Part shown: positions 37,550 through 49,993 of the stretch, one piece after another
How the letters are laid out: every line of letters starts with the position of its first letter
Position numbering within the stretch: the first letter of the stretch is position 1
Source of the DNA: Musa acuminata AAA Group
Taxonomy: Eukaryota > Streptophyta > Magnoliopsida > Zingiberales > Musaceae
Assembly: GCF_036884655.1 (NCBI RefSeq)
Contig: NC_088357.1
Span: 5,961,501-6,025,500 of the forward strand
Length of the DNA: 64,000 bases
Direction: 5' to 3'
The notes under the pieces: model-generated
Databases searched by the model: none
What the model saw: only the letters and a program-made list of their open reading frames with translations
What the model was told of the DNA's origin: nothing
Translations under genes and position numbers: made by a program

Positions 37550-38485
37550 CTCTCTTATCTCCTTCTATTCACCACTCCTTCCTTCCCTCTCTCACTTTCT
37601 CTCTCGATCTCCCTAGACCGATCAATCTCCCGCTCCTCCTCAGTCTCACTGGGTGTTCTCCGGATCCGCGCCGCAACCTTTTGCCGTCTCTGTCTGTGAT
37701 TGCTCAGGCCTACCTTATACTCCGCTCCGTCACGTAAAAATTTTACGCTTTTTAATTACGTGATGAAATCAAATCATTCTCAGCCGTCAGATGAAGAAGT
37801 ACGTGATGAAAAATATGTTTTACGCATATAACTTCTACTCTTTGTCTACCCGTTTGGTTATTGGGTGGAAAAACACCGTATGTGATGGTGAGAGAAAACA
37901 GGGTACGTTGGTTTTATGATATAACAAAAATCATCCAATACTTTTCGAGAAATATATTATATGATGATATATTATTTACATTATCATTTTATACCCCTAA
38001 TAAAATGTCAAGCTTACCACCAATTATCAGACCACACAAATTCTCACGGTCAATTAATTCTATTTTTTCATAAAAATTAATTACATAATTTCTTCTAAAT
38101 TATACACTTTAAAATGAATTTTGACGGTACTCTTCACGGGATCTACTAGTTACTTTTAGTTTATTTATTGAGGAATAACAAGGGAAAAATAAGATCAATT
38201 CATATCATATCACTAAATAGTCCTAAATATCTAAAGCATTATTATGCTAACTTACCAGGCCTTCATACCCCTATTGTCCAATAGCAAGCTTAGTAATTTT
38301 AATTGGACTTTTTCGTTTACCCATTGGTACTTGGTTTGGTCAAGTTTCTAAGTAGGACCCACACGAACTCATCTGATTTCCCAATCATCTAGCAGGTGCA
38401 TAACGGGCAAGTCGAAGAATAGTGGGCGTAGTATTGTTGTTTAACAAGAGTGGGTGACCTGTTGGACCCTTACGGCCTAACAGGA
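37550..38485. other. Divergent intergenic region between LEO1 and eS19
   Basis: LEO1 (minus) and eS19 (plus) are transcribed apart, 1.1 kb between start codons. The left end is the GA-rich LEO1 leader (gene strand); the middle is AT-rich with no gene. Confidence 0.6.
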
Positions 38486-38587
38486 GGCCCAACCCAAGAG
38501 TGTTCGGATAAGTGAGGGTAGTAAAGTAATTGCACATCCATGTCGGCTGCTATAAAATCGGGCGCATTGGCCATTACGAAAACCCTA
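38486..38587 (+). promoter_or_regulatory. eS19 core promoter: site II, TATA, telo-box
   Basis: GGCCCA (38486-38491, site II core on the other strand), TATAAAA (38551-38557) and AAACCCTA (38580-38587, telo-box) lie in order upstream of the ATG at 38656. Site II plus telo-box is the usual combination in plant ribosomal protein promoters. Confidence 0.7.
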
Positions 38588-38655
38588 GTTTGCGCGGATC
38601 GCCGTCTCGGTCTTGGGCGCTCAAAGCAGCGACGGAGGAGACGGCAACCACAAAC

Positions 38656-41255
38656 ATGGAGAACGCCGTGGCCAAGACCGTGAAAGACGTCTCGCCCCAC
38701 GAGTTCGTCAAGGCCTACTCCGCCCACCTCAAGAGATCCGGCAAGGTCCGATCCATCTTCTCCTCCTCTATCGTTTGTGTTCTCACTCTTTCTACGTAAT
38801 CGTGTTATTTTATCGTTTGTCGTGATCCTTTTAGGATTTATATCTCAGGTTTTGGTACCGTAGATCCACTTTTACTTTCTATCTGGTAGATCTGATTGCT
38901 TTGGAAGTGCGTCTTATGTAGACGTCGAACAATGGGTAGAGGACTTTCTGTTTCTTGACATGGAACGGTTTGATCCTGAGCTGTTGTCTCCTTGTTTTTC
39001 TGAACTCAGCACTTACGAATTGCGAGTGCTGATTCAAAAAAAAAAAATTATTTAATGTATTATGATTGGGGTTTGCAAATGGACTGGAAATGCCTTAAGC
39101 ATAGATCATTGTGAATGAGGGATGGTTTTGATTTTTTAGGCTGCAGCATTCGAATTGAATGAGTAATCAGGCTTTTTGTAGAATGAGCTTGGTATTAGTG
39201 CTCTTTTAGTAGGTTTTTTTTTATTGTGTAGTATAATTTGGTCTACCTGTATTTGACAGATGTGCTATTTACTACCCTATAATGAAGTGAGACTTTGAAA
39301 ATTCTATTGTGAATTATATATGAGATCCATAGAATCTGCAAAGAAAATTTAAATTGTTATTTTAATTAGATACAAAAAATGTCTAATATTAGGGGAAATT
39401 GTGTCAGAAGTGATGATGGCATAAAGGTTATGTCCAGGTTCTATAATAAATGGTGAATGTTTTTTTTAAGGTAGTCTATTTCCTTCATTTTTTGTTTTCT
39501 GTTATCTTATTTACTAATAAGAAGGCAAGGCAGAGTAAAACTTGGTCAAGGGAATCTATTTATATAAAAGCTTGACTGGAGTGCAAAAATCACAAATTTG
39601 TTTATCTTAGTGCATTCACATAGCTTGCTGTGTGATTTATGCTAATATTTCTGCTTGTATGTACTCTTTCTTGTACAATGCTTTGTGGTATAGCTGACCC
39701 CAACCAAGTGCTTTCAAGTACTTGAGGTTGCTTAGGTAATTAAGTAAAGAAGCTTAATCCTCCGTCAAAGCATTACTGGTGACTGTTGATTTTCTGTATT
39801 TCATTCTTCCACTTCCTGTCATTTGGCGCAGATGCCAGATATTCCTATGGTTGTTAATCTTCTGTTGCAGTAGGTATATTTGGTCCTTTTCTTCCATGTC
39901 TCTGAACCACCCCTTATCTAACGTGCGCCACTCATATAGTTGGTTTTGAAGCTAATTCTCTGTCATGCTCCAGTAGTTGTTTTCTTAAAGTAAATTTTCT
40001 GTGGTTGGCTATTATCTGAGGATTGAGAACTCAAGAAACGCAGAAAAAGCAACAATGTGATTTGCTGGAGATATCAGTCATACTCTATATGATTCTATCG
40101 TCACCTGAAAGAAGCACAATTGTTTTTGCACTTTGGATAAACCCTTCTCGATAATTATTCTGATTCTATTTTTCTCACCAATTTTATCGATAGATGGAGC
40201 TTCCTGAGTGGACGGACATTGTGAAGACTGGAAGGTTCAAGGAACTTGCTCCTTATGATCCTGATTGGTACTACATCAGGGCTGGTAATGTCACACTGAT
40301 GATAACCTCCATAATAGCACTGATGTTGCTGGGAGAGATTATTGGTCACATCAGTTCCCATTTGATGCTAATGTCTTCCATTTAACTGCTGCAGCTTCAA
40401 TGGCAAGAAAGATATACTTGAGGCAGGGCATTGGTGTAGGTGGCTTTCAGAAGATATATGGAGGTCGTAAGAGGAATGGAAGTCGCCCACCACATTTCTG
40501 CAAGAGCAGTGGGGCAATTGCTCGCCACATTTTGCAGCAGTTGGAGAGGATGAATATCATTGAAATTGAACCTAAAGGGTAAGGATTCCATGCATCATAA
40601 TGTCATTTTGTTCTCGCTTTCTGGATGGTGTTCCTGATTACTTTACCCACTTTTTTTTTGTTCTCTAAATGAACACTGAAAGCTCCTGTTATTTCTATGG
40701 TATGATAATTCACATTGTGGCATTGCTAGTTCAAACAAACTTGAAATGCCTTTTGAGATTACTTGTTTTACATCTCGATAAATAATATATCTCTTGGCTA
40801 CACGAGCAACAGTTGATAGTTGCTGCATCTTTTACGATGTCTGCATTCCATACTATCTTTTACAAGGGTAATTTATAGACATTTCAGGGCACCTGAAATA
40901 ATGTTTATGTTATATTCAGACTAGAGCATGCTAATATCTTTATTCATTTTAATGTCCTGTACTATTTTCTATGATGATATATTAGATGAATGCCTCTGAC
41001 TACTTGTTGCAAAATTTAGAACATTTCAGTTGCACCTAAAGACTATGTAGATGGGATGTAATACCTCCATATGTGAGAAGCCTGATAAATTAGAGCATGA
41101 TAACATTATTTTTTTGCACCACCATGATTTTCTTTGTTCAGTTATACTAGATGGCATATTTCAGTAATGTTTTGTTTGCTTGTAATGGTTTTAGTGGGAG
41201 GAAGATTACGTCTCAGGGGCAGCGGGATCTCGATCAAGTTGCTGGTCGTGTCTAG
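38656..41255 (+). CDS. RPS19: 40S ribosomal protein S19 (eS19), four exons
   Basis: Exons 38656-38745, 40194-40284, 40395-40578 and 41195-41255 splice in frame to 141 residues, the normal size for eS19. Conserved blocks: [95 protein letters not shown] and [19 protein letters not shown]. It is a cytosolic small-subunit protein needed for 18S rRNA 3'-end maturation. The long first intron (1448 bp) directly follows a short first exon, as is common in plant ribosomal protein genes; intron 2 is only 110 bp. Exon 2 begins with an internal Met where many orthologues have Ile. Confidence 0.96.
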
Positions 41256-42423
41256 ATGCTGACTTTGATCATGCTTTGGTTTAAATCTCGTCTGTTATAA
41301 ACGATATTGCTCAGAGCTTTAGCATCAAAGTTGTATTAATTACAAGTTGACGTGTTTGGTGATTTTGACATGATTTATTTCTTGTATTAGATGATTTTCC
41401 TGTTTGAGATAAATGTAGGATTTACTTTAAAGAGACTTTGTTTCATTTCAATGTTGCTTTGAGACGTTATACTGCATCTGCGTTCTTTTTTGTCCAATTA
41501 GTTGTGGGATTCTGTTACATTGTGGATTTGAAGGTAGTTATTTGGTGCCCATATGAAATTTTTTCTTTGAGAGAGGGAGGTATTTATTCTATCATTTTAT
41601 ATAAATTTTTTTCTTTGAGAGAGGGAGGTATTTATTCTATCATTTTTTCATTACTGAGGAGGTATTTATTCTATCATTTTATATAATTTTTTTTTCTTTG
41701 AGAGAGGACGTTAGTGTTGAAATTGCTGTCCAATTAGCTCAAACCGTGAAGACTCAAAACATCTCTCTGCTAAAAGTTGTGCTCAAGTCTCAAGTCTAGT
41801 TATGGTTATAGGTTAAATGTTCATAAAATCATCTTTCCATCAAGCAGGTCATGGTTCGTTCTGACAGAGATACTTATAGCCTCTAGAATGAGATATAGAC
41901 AATTATAAAGCTAAATTGACACCACAAGTATTTATAGCCTCAAGAGTGAGACTTTTTTTTTAAAAAGAAGTTATTGTCCAAATACAAAAGAAATAAATAA
42001 AAGAGGACAAGTCGTGCAAAATTTGCATGGCACACATCAAAGAAATAAATAAAGAAAGAAAAAAAAATCATTCTAGGAGAGTTTTCTTGCATCTTTCCTA
42101 CAACACACAACAATGCAATATGCCAAGAAACTCGTAACATAATTCCTCCTCGAATACACACTACACACCTGCAATTTCATAAAGAACCCCAGCGTCTAGA
42201 AGAACCTCAGATGTTGACTTCCAACAGCAATTAGAAACTCATACATCTTATTCTGATATCCAAACTTTATGTTGCCTTGTAAAACTGAAACATCAACTCA
42301 TCTATACAAAGTGAATCATCTAAGCACACACATTCTGTACATAGGAAAATATTTTCTGAAATCCATGCAGTCGTAATCTTCCGAGCAAAGTTATGAAGGA
42401 ACTCTAAATGGCTGGAAATCCTC
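41256..42423. other. Convergent intergenic region between eS19 and the TPX2-type gene
   Basis: Holds both 3' ends and the tandem repeat at 41558-41708. No gene seen. Confidence 0.6.
41558..41708. repeat. Short tandem repeat, about 45-54 bp, three copies
   Basis: Units consist of TTTTCTTTGAGAGAGGGAGG followed by TATTTATTCTATCATTTTAT; the third copy is partial and reordered. It lies about 300 bp past the eS19 stop codon. Confidence 0.85.
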
Positions 42424-45400
42424 TTAAGAATCGGATGTCTTTCTTACGGTTCCTTTAGGCGGCGGTGCATATGGAAATCTTGGCTCCTTCGGAACTGTCT
42501 GGGGTTTTGTTGATCTTCCTCATGCCAACAAAGTTTAATTTAGAAACAGGAGATCACAGAATGAATGAGTTGAATTTAGCTGCTGAATTTAAAGAGAATA
42601 ATGGTAGCTGCTTACTTTCTTGGGACCGTTGGTTGATCAAAGCAAGGCATGGGTTGTTGAGCTTTTAGCACAAGTTCTTTTCCAAGCCTTCTTTTTTCCT
42701 CTTCTTCTTCCACCTAATCAGACAATGTTAATAGATGTAGCAAGAAATGACAATAAAAAAATCCAAGTACTTTCATGTTTTCTTAGACTCTATACGTCCA
42801 TTTATAGTGAATGTAGAGTATGAACCTTCTTCTGCCGTTCTCTCTCCATTTTCATTTGCTCCACAAAGCTCATACTCTCAGCAACCTGGAAAAAACGATG
42901 CCACAAATAACTTCTACTTGGATGTTAAAATGTAGTGATGTTCTTGTGTCAAAATTTGTACTTTTAAATACTATAAAATCGTAAGTTTGATCAGAATAAT
43001 CTCAATGAAACAAAATGGAGTTCCAGTGTTGTAAAGGATGTAGAAAGCTTACATGAAGATCAAACTCGGCACGTTCTGCTGCATGTGCGTCACTGTGAAG
43101 AATAAGATCAATTGGTTCTGTTGGTTCCTTTACGTGAGGCTTTATCAGAATCTGAGTTAAATTAAAATTTGGAAGGTCAGGTTTAGATCTAAAAAAGCAA
43201 TCTATCCATTAAAGACAACAATGTTACTAGGAAAACTAAGAAAATTGAACTCTCAATCAGAATGAAAGCAACCAAAGTCTCAATTAGTGGAAATTTACTA
43301 TCTACTGTAACAACAAACACATGAATATTCAGCAAAAATATTGGTTTTTTTCAGAGTTTTTTACCTGATAATTTTCTGTTGGACTGATACAGGATCTCGA
43401 TAGTCTAATGTTAGAATATAAGTAATTAATTTCTATAAAAGAAAGGGTAAATTTTTGAGAAATGTTTCTCCTTTTGTGTTTTTTTCGGGAGATGTCCCAT
43501 TTTCAGAATTTTCTGACAGTGATTTTTTTTACTGAATATTTGGAATAACCCAGCAACATACTCTTTTTTTCCTCTCTTTTCCTATGGACCGATCCATCAG
43601 GTGAACTGGTCCGGTTATAATGTTTTAAACAATATAGAAATACATTGTAACGTGGTAAAAAGAATTATAATGCATTATTTTTGTAATATGTTATAATGTT
43701 TTCTTAATATTGCTAAAAATATTATAACACAGTATTTTTGCACTGTGTTACCATGTTTTTCTGTACTGCGAAAAACATTGTAACTAGACCTGTTCATCCT
43801 ATGGATCGATCCATAGCAAAAAGAAAGAAAAATGAATAGATGATTGATTGTCAAATTAAGAGCATTTTAGGTATTAGATAAAAATGAGGGCACTATTAGG
43901 AAATTCTAGAAATGAGTATTTTTTTAGAAAAGTTCAAAATGAAAACTCAATGTAGCATATGTTTCGCTTGAAATGAAATGTTGATTATTTTAATATACAC
44001 AAAAGTAGAAGTGAAACAATTGAGTGGCCTGTCGGAAATATCTACGGTTTTTATGCACAAATATTATTCAATTGTCACTGACAGAATATCTCCACAAGCA
44101 AATATTGGTTGTCTTTTCTATATTATGTTCAACTTAAAGCACTTCAAAACATGGATTTTGCCCTTTCTATGTGATGCCAAAATCGAAAGATTTGGATGCA
44201 GTCTCTTTTAAGCTGTACTCTAACTGATGAAGAAGCAATGAACATTTGTGATAATCTTCAGATCTAATGAAATTGTCATCATATTGCATTTTCTATTCCC
44301 TCTGCTAGTTCTGTGCCTTAGCACAGTGAAAGAATTTGGTTTTCAGAATGGCAAAATTTTGTTAAATATCAAGCTAGATAAGATGCAAAAAATAATTATG
44401 TACCTCATGTTCATCTGTAGTCCAGGGAAGCCTCTGCGCAATTGGTGTGCATCTTTTCTTCTCCAAAAGCATTTCCTTCACCATCTTGATGAACTGCTCT
44501 TCTTTGAATCTTCCTCTTTGCTGCATAAAAAATAAAATTCATTCACAACAGTGAGGATCCAATTCATCAATCATGCACTTTCATTTTTATATTCATGACT
44601 ATAACAGTCCCAATTATTTGGGATCGATTGCTCGAATCATTTTTTGTTGTTGAGCTTAATAACTACATAACATCGATCAACAATTTTTCTATAAGTTGAT
44701 CAAGATAAATGCTAATGCACACAGACGGAGAAAGAAAAAGGTCATGTTTCACTTCATGATTCCTAAAAATTGGTGGCCTTGAATATAGTAACTACTATCC
44801 AGGAAATGACATGCCCACATATAATGAATGGTATTCATCCTCAATGGAGAAAACCACAAGACTATAGCTTTTCATTTTGACATCTTCTTGTTGAACTGAG
44901 ACCAAATGTATTCCAGAAAACCAACAAAATCTGGACTGCAAACAAAATTTCAAGGTCCCTCGCCCCACAGAAAATCCAAGTCCTCCCAAAAGAAGTTCCA
45001 GCCAGACTACCAAATCAGTATAGTTGCAATAAAGGTTTGCAATACTCTGTTTGCATCCAGCTTAATTTCTTGAACTTTGAAAGAACTGCAGGGTCGTGTT
45101 CATCAACCAAGAAACATCATTCACTTGCCTATCAATTTTCCTTGAAACTCAAGGATCGGAGCATTTTGCTGCTTTGCATATCTTAAGGTGATTACCCAAA
45201 CAAACTGAGTCATCTGTTAATCTTGCAAACATTTAGTCAAATATGTAATTTGCTGGTACCTCAGTCCTTAACTTGAAAGGCTGCTGGGTTTTCACTTTTA
45301 GCTTCTTGCTCCTACTCCTTCCAGAGGAACCAGTGCTCTGGAACAGAAAGAGAAACATGTATAACACATGTACTTCACATTCAAGAGATATCAAAGAGGA

Positions 45401-46144
45401 AAGAGTCAGTATAAAACAACAAGAGAGAGATAAACATCAAGTATCCTCGTACATTTTGTTGGTTCTTTCGCCCTACATCTGTTTCATCGCTCCCACAGCT
45501 CAATCTGCATGAATAAGATGAATGATCAGACACGACATTAGACAACAAAAAGTGAAGCAAAAAATGCTGTAATTGTATCGAATCTATTCGAGACTTCTTG
45601 ATCTTATTACTGACCTTTCGTCCTTGTCGTCCTCCGTAGGTAGGAATTCTGTCGAACGTGTAACAGGCGAAGAGGAAAGCTCGGTTACCTTCGCTCTGGG
45701 CGGATGCTGCAAGCCAGGCAAGGCCCAATTCATCACCTTTCGCTTCATTTCTAAACTCCTTTCGCCCACTGTCTCCTTGGAGATGGAAAGAAGTCTCTCA
45801 AATGTCTTCACCAAATACATCACGCGCCCGGCCCCTGGCTCCGGCAGGCCTCTCATGGCCTCCTCCAGCATCAATCGCCTCATCATCCTCGCCTTCGAAC
45901 TCCCATCCAAATCTTTAGCCTCCTCGTCTTCTACCACCATTCGCTTGCTGCCCTCCGGTGTCTTTGCATTCTCCTTCACAGGGGCAGGCGATGACGAGAG
46001 CGTCCGGACCGGGGTTTTAGGGGCTGCTTTCTTCGACTTTGCAAGGGTGGTTGCAGGAGACCTCATCCGCCGTCGGCAAGGAGTGGAAACAACAAGATTG
46101 GGGTCAAGGTTTTCAGAAAGCTTCAAGATTTCCGAGGTCGCCAT
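42424..46144 (-). CDS. TPX2-domain microtubule-associated protein (8 exons)
   Basis: Exons (minus): 46144-45615, 45504-45453, 45337-45260, 44520-44404, 43151-43053, 42885-42826, 42713-42616, 42514-42424; all GT-AG and in frame, 374 residues. The N-terminal half is Ser/Lys/Pro-rich with a conserved helix (EEAMRGLPEPGAGRVMYLVK, FERLLSI). The C-terminal half is TPX2-like: QPFKLRTEQRGRFKEEQF, RLPWTTDEHE, IKPHVKEPTEPIDLILHSD, AERAEFDLHVAESMSFVEQM, then a Lys/Glu-rich coiled stretch and KAQQPMPCFDQP. Family members bind microtubules and act in spindle or cortical array organisation. The last junction uses the acceptor GAGGAAG|ATCAAC, chosen because only it continues the conserved RSTKPQTVPKEPRF reading. 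The symbol is left blank because the family is large. Confidence 0.85.
43448..43950. mobile_element. Foldback (long inverted repeat) element in an intron
   Basis: Arms of about 230 bp fold about a centre near 43698. CTATGGACCGATCCAT (43582) pairs with CTATGGATCGATCCATAG (43799-43816, itself an 18-bp perfect palindrome), and CCATTTTCAGAATTTTCTGACAGTG (near 43498) is mirrored by the inverse of 43890-43917. No coding content and no clear target duplication. It lies inside intron 4 of the TPX2-type gene. Confidence 0.6.
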
Positions 46145-46240
46145 TCTTGCTCTTTTGCTCTTAACAATTTGATCACGGAGATGACCAGAGGAGGGCGAAA
46201 TGGTCGGAGGGGAGCAGAAGCAAAAGAAAACGGGGTTTTG

Positions 46241-46265
46241 AGAGAGAGAGAGAGAGAGAGAGAGA
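46241..46265. repeat. (GA)n tract upstream of the TPX2-type gene
   Basis: GA dinucleotide run about 100 bp upstream of the ATG, probably in the leader. Confidence 0.85.
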
Positions 46266-46369
46266 AGGTGAACTGGAACGTTGGGCGTAAGAGAGGAGAG
46301 GGGCACGTAACGGCTAGTTTCCATAGTGGGCGCGGGTAGCCAAACATAACTTAAATTAATGGAAACCAC

Positions 46370-49300
46370 ATCATTAGCCGTTAATTAATATTTATTAACC
46401 ATAATTTTTTCAAAAAATATTTTTATTCAGAAAAATAAAAAAATCTCACTTATCATTCTAATATTTTTAATATTTATTAAAAATGAATATATATTTTTAT
46501 TTAAATGAATAAGTAAACAAATAGAATAAATGAATGAATATATGCATGTAATCTTTTCAAAAATTATATAATAATAAATAATACAATCATATAAATAAAT
46601 ATATAATAAGTTAAAAAATAAATAAACAAAATTTTAACTTATAATAAACATAAATCATTTTTTTTTGTAAATCATATTGATAATTAATCTTATAATTTTA
46701 AATAAGATCATTGGATACTTAAGAAACTTGAAAACTTACATTATCATCTCACAAAAGTTGAAATGCTAATGTAATCTCCTAAGGTACTATCAGCATCCAA
46801 ACGTTTGCAATGCAACATCCAAATTAAATTTTATTTTGAAAAAAATTATCAAACACTAATACATATTTGAAATGTAATATTTCAAATGTATTCTCAAACA
46901 CACTCTTGTAGCATTGCTTTTATTTTTGTTTGACCATTTACTCAGGCAATTTTTAATTGTTTTCCCTTTGATTAGCATAGCACAACAACCATGCTATTTT
47001 GTTGGATTAATATTTTTATTATCCTCTCAGCAATGGCTTTGAAGGGCATTGAGTGATTTTTATTCTTATTTGTAACTCAGTTCTTCCCTCTATCCAAATC
47101 ATTATCCTTCTTTTTGTCTTAATCCTCTATTCCTATTAGAAGTTATCACAAAGTTCATACATGGAACACCCTTCAACACTATGTTGCAGAACAGTGAAAC
47201 AAGTAGAATACTTCACCTTAATCATAGCAGATTTAGTTGGTATGCCTCATATATTGTTTGGTTGCAGTGCTAAACAAAGAAGAGAGAAGATGGTTCTCCC
47301 CAGGACCATCTCATCCACCATGAAACAAGGAAAAGAGGATGGTCCCTCTTGCATAAAGATTCCAGTTTGGTTGACTCTTTTTTGAGTGTTCTCCAAGCAC
47401 TGCTGGTGAGATATTGCTCAGCAACACATGCTCCATGATTACATAGACAAGAGGAACACATGCACCTGCATGATTGGGACCTATAATTTAAAGTGCTTAC
47501 AGCCTTCATGCATCTCCTTCGTTTTAGCTTCTTGTATCAACTCCTAGGTAGGCATTTGAAGATTCATGCATGCAGAAACCTAGGTTCTCATGGCTTGTCT
47601 GGTTGATCACATTTGTCATTTAGTTCTATCATCCTGTTTGCAGAAACCTTGACATTTTTCAGCTTAATTCAGAACCAATCTCTCTCAGATAATCTTTGCA
47701 TCCAGACACCCCATGATCCTTCCTCCCAGTTCAGTATAATGCTATATTTTGAGGGACCAGTTCAGTGTGGTTCTTAAAATAGAAGAAGGTGATAATCCTT
47801 TTCATATGCATCTTCTTACTATCATTGTTTTCCTCTCCAATTATTCGTGGTAATAAATGATGATCAAATTATTATTTTACATTGAAATTTTAACTAAAAC
47901 ACAACTCATTCAGTTGCTGCACTTGTAGGAAAGAAATATAGCTTTCTTCTAGAAAATTATGTGGTGGTTCTTTTCTTGCATTTGAAGTAAGGAAATTAGA
48001 TCTAGTGAGCTCCCACTGAGGCTTGGATCACAATCTAGTAAAACAATGGTTGATAGAGATGGTCAGACTTAATTCTGTATCACCTCTGATCTAACTATAA
48101 ATTCCATTGGCAAGTCTATTTCTTGAGCCATTAGGAAGATTATCACATCTAATATAGAACTTAAAAAGTACAAAGCCATGTTAGGCTGTGATTGATACAG
48201 GATAATGGAATGTGCAAAGAGTGCAGCCTGAGGCATTTCACAAGCAGGCCAGCACATGAAAGTGTTGGCCAGATATCATATAAATTGTTGAAAGACAGAT
48301 TAATAATGATTTGCTTTGGTGTATCTAATTCCAGACATGTTTCCTACCTTCCAAGAAAGTCTGAGTAGAACCCAACCTGCTGAACTGTTCAAGAGAAGAA
48401 TAGAGAAGAAAAGAAGATTCCTGCTACCTGAACTGATGATTGTGTCAGTAATAGCATTTATCTAAATTTAAGAAAACAATTATTCACAGGTTTGGATGAT
48501 AAAAAAAGTTTGACTAGTGTCAAGTTTAGCAGCTCATTTCATTTACTCTTCTGATTCAAATCCCAAGCAGCAGGAGAACTTGTACAGCTATCCAATGATA
48601 AGAAGAGGAGGCCCAAAACACCAGAACTGCAATGGATTTTAGGTCACTCCAGATTAAGGCAATGGAGGGCAAACATCCTGTGCTACTTCCACTTTTTAGC
48701 CAATATGCAGAAGGATCCTCTGCTTTATTCATTGCTACACTCCCTCCCTCCCTTAATTCTCTTTCTAAAGTATAATACTTTTTAGATGAACATCATAATT
48801 GGAGTATAAAGGTCAGAACAAAGAAAAATGTTGCTCAATTTTGTTCCTGTAAATACTGTATGCAGTGCTATGTCATTGTCTAAAATATTAAATGTTTCTT
48901 GGTTGCACTGTGTTCTGTTTGGTATTTGTTTCATTCAATGTGAAACTTTGAGTATTATGGCATTGCTAATGTTTCTTCTTGACTTTCTTTTGCACTGTTT
49001 TGTTGAAATAGAGACACTTCCATTGAAACTATTTCCTCAGTGCTAAGAGAGGTGCCTACAGCAGACAAGACCTAAACCACCCACAGAATTTGCCCTCACC
49101 TGAGTCCAAGTTGACCTTTCACCAAGAGAAGAGCCCTTCTCTAACTCAGAGGCTTTGGATCATGCACAAGTTCTACAAAGAAGGGGTCCCACATTTGACC
49201 TTTTCCCAGCTCCTCAAAGGGCCATCCTAAGCTACAGGTAGTGACACCTGCAGGTTCACAAGAAGCACGGGAGTTTCAAAGGGAGGAGGAGGAGGAGGAA

Positions 49301-49578
49301 TGGTGGTGGTTTTTGTATCATCCTTTCTTGTGTGCACATCCACTCGACAAGTGACACAGAAAGCAGAGAGTTCTCATCCAGCACAAAACCCCACCTTGGA
49401 AGAATACTTCCTTCCCCTTTTCCATTGTTCCCATGGGCCACCAGGTGGGGGAAGACAAAGGAACGGTGTCAGGGGCAGCTGGATTTTGGTGGAGGATCCG
49501 ACCTCTTTCTTGCCATGATCACCGCCGTCTGATGAGAAATGACACAACATAGAAGCCTCGGTTGAGTACACGTGCTAG

Positions 49579-49580
<2 letters not shown>
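46370..49580. other. Intergenic, no gene recognised
   Basis: 3.2 kb, strongly AT-rich at 46.38-46.9 kb and more balanced later. Short frames show no domain or splice pattern. Confidence 0.6.

Positions 49581-49612
<32 letters not shown>
49581..49612 (+). repeat. (CT)n microsatellite upstream of the C2H2 gene
   Basis: CT run of about 16 units in the upstream or 5' UTR region of the zinc-finger gene. Confidence 0.9.
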
Positions 49613-49613
<1 letters not shown>

Positions 49614-49823
49614 ACTTTGCTTCTATGCATGGATTTTCTCCTCCCCCTGCACCGCCCAATGGCTACCAAGGGGAGAAAAAGCTCGATGGAAGCTACCACC
49701 ACTCTCCTTCCTCTTCTCCCTTTCTTTCTCTGTAACTGCTTGCACAGAAGCTAAAACCTCCCACAGCTGCTACAAGATATCTTCACACTCCGCGAGGAAG
49801 AAGAGAAAGCAGGGCAGTTGGAA

Positions 49824-49827
<4 letters not shown>

Positions 49828-49873
<46 letters not shown>
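49828..49873 (+). repeat. (GA)n microsatellite in the C2H2 leader
   Basis: GA run of about 22 units ending 120 bp before the ATG; GA tracts of this kind are frequent in plant 5' UTRs and can recruit BPC/GAGA-binding proteins. Confidence 0.9.
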
Positions 49874-49875
<2 letters not shown>

Positions 49876-49993
49876 GGGGCAATTAGATCTTGAGCCGAGA
49901 AATCAGGAAGCCTCAAAGATCTAGGGGAATTTCTTGAACCCATTTGAGCTCGTAAACTGTCCGTTCTTGATCTTGGCCAGTGCACGCACTCGG

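Noticed and set aside
40285..40394. Box C/D snoRNA in eS19 intron 2 (CTGATGATA at about 40295)
   Set aside because: A box C-like motif is present but there is no box D (CTGA) at a suitable distance and no terminal stem.
45584..45614. Reading through the TPX2-type exon 1 donor
   Set aside because: The downstream residues (VIRSRSLE) are not conserved, and the phase-2 donor at AAAG|GTCAGT restores the family sequence with the next exon.
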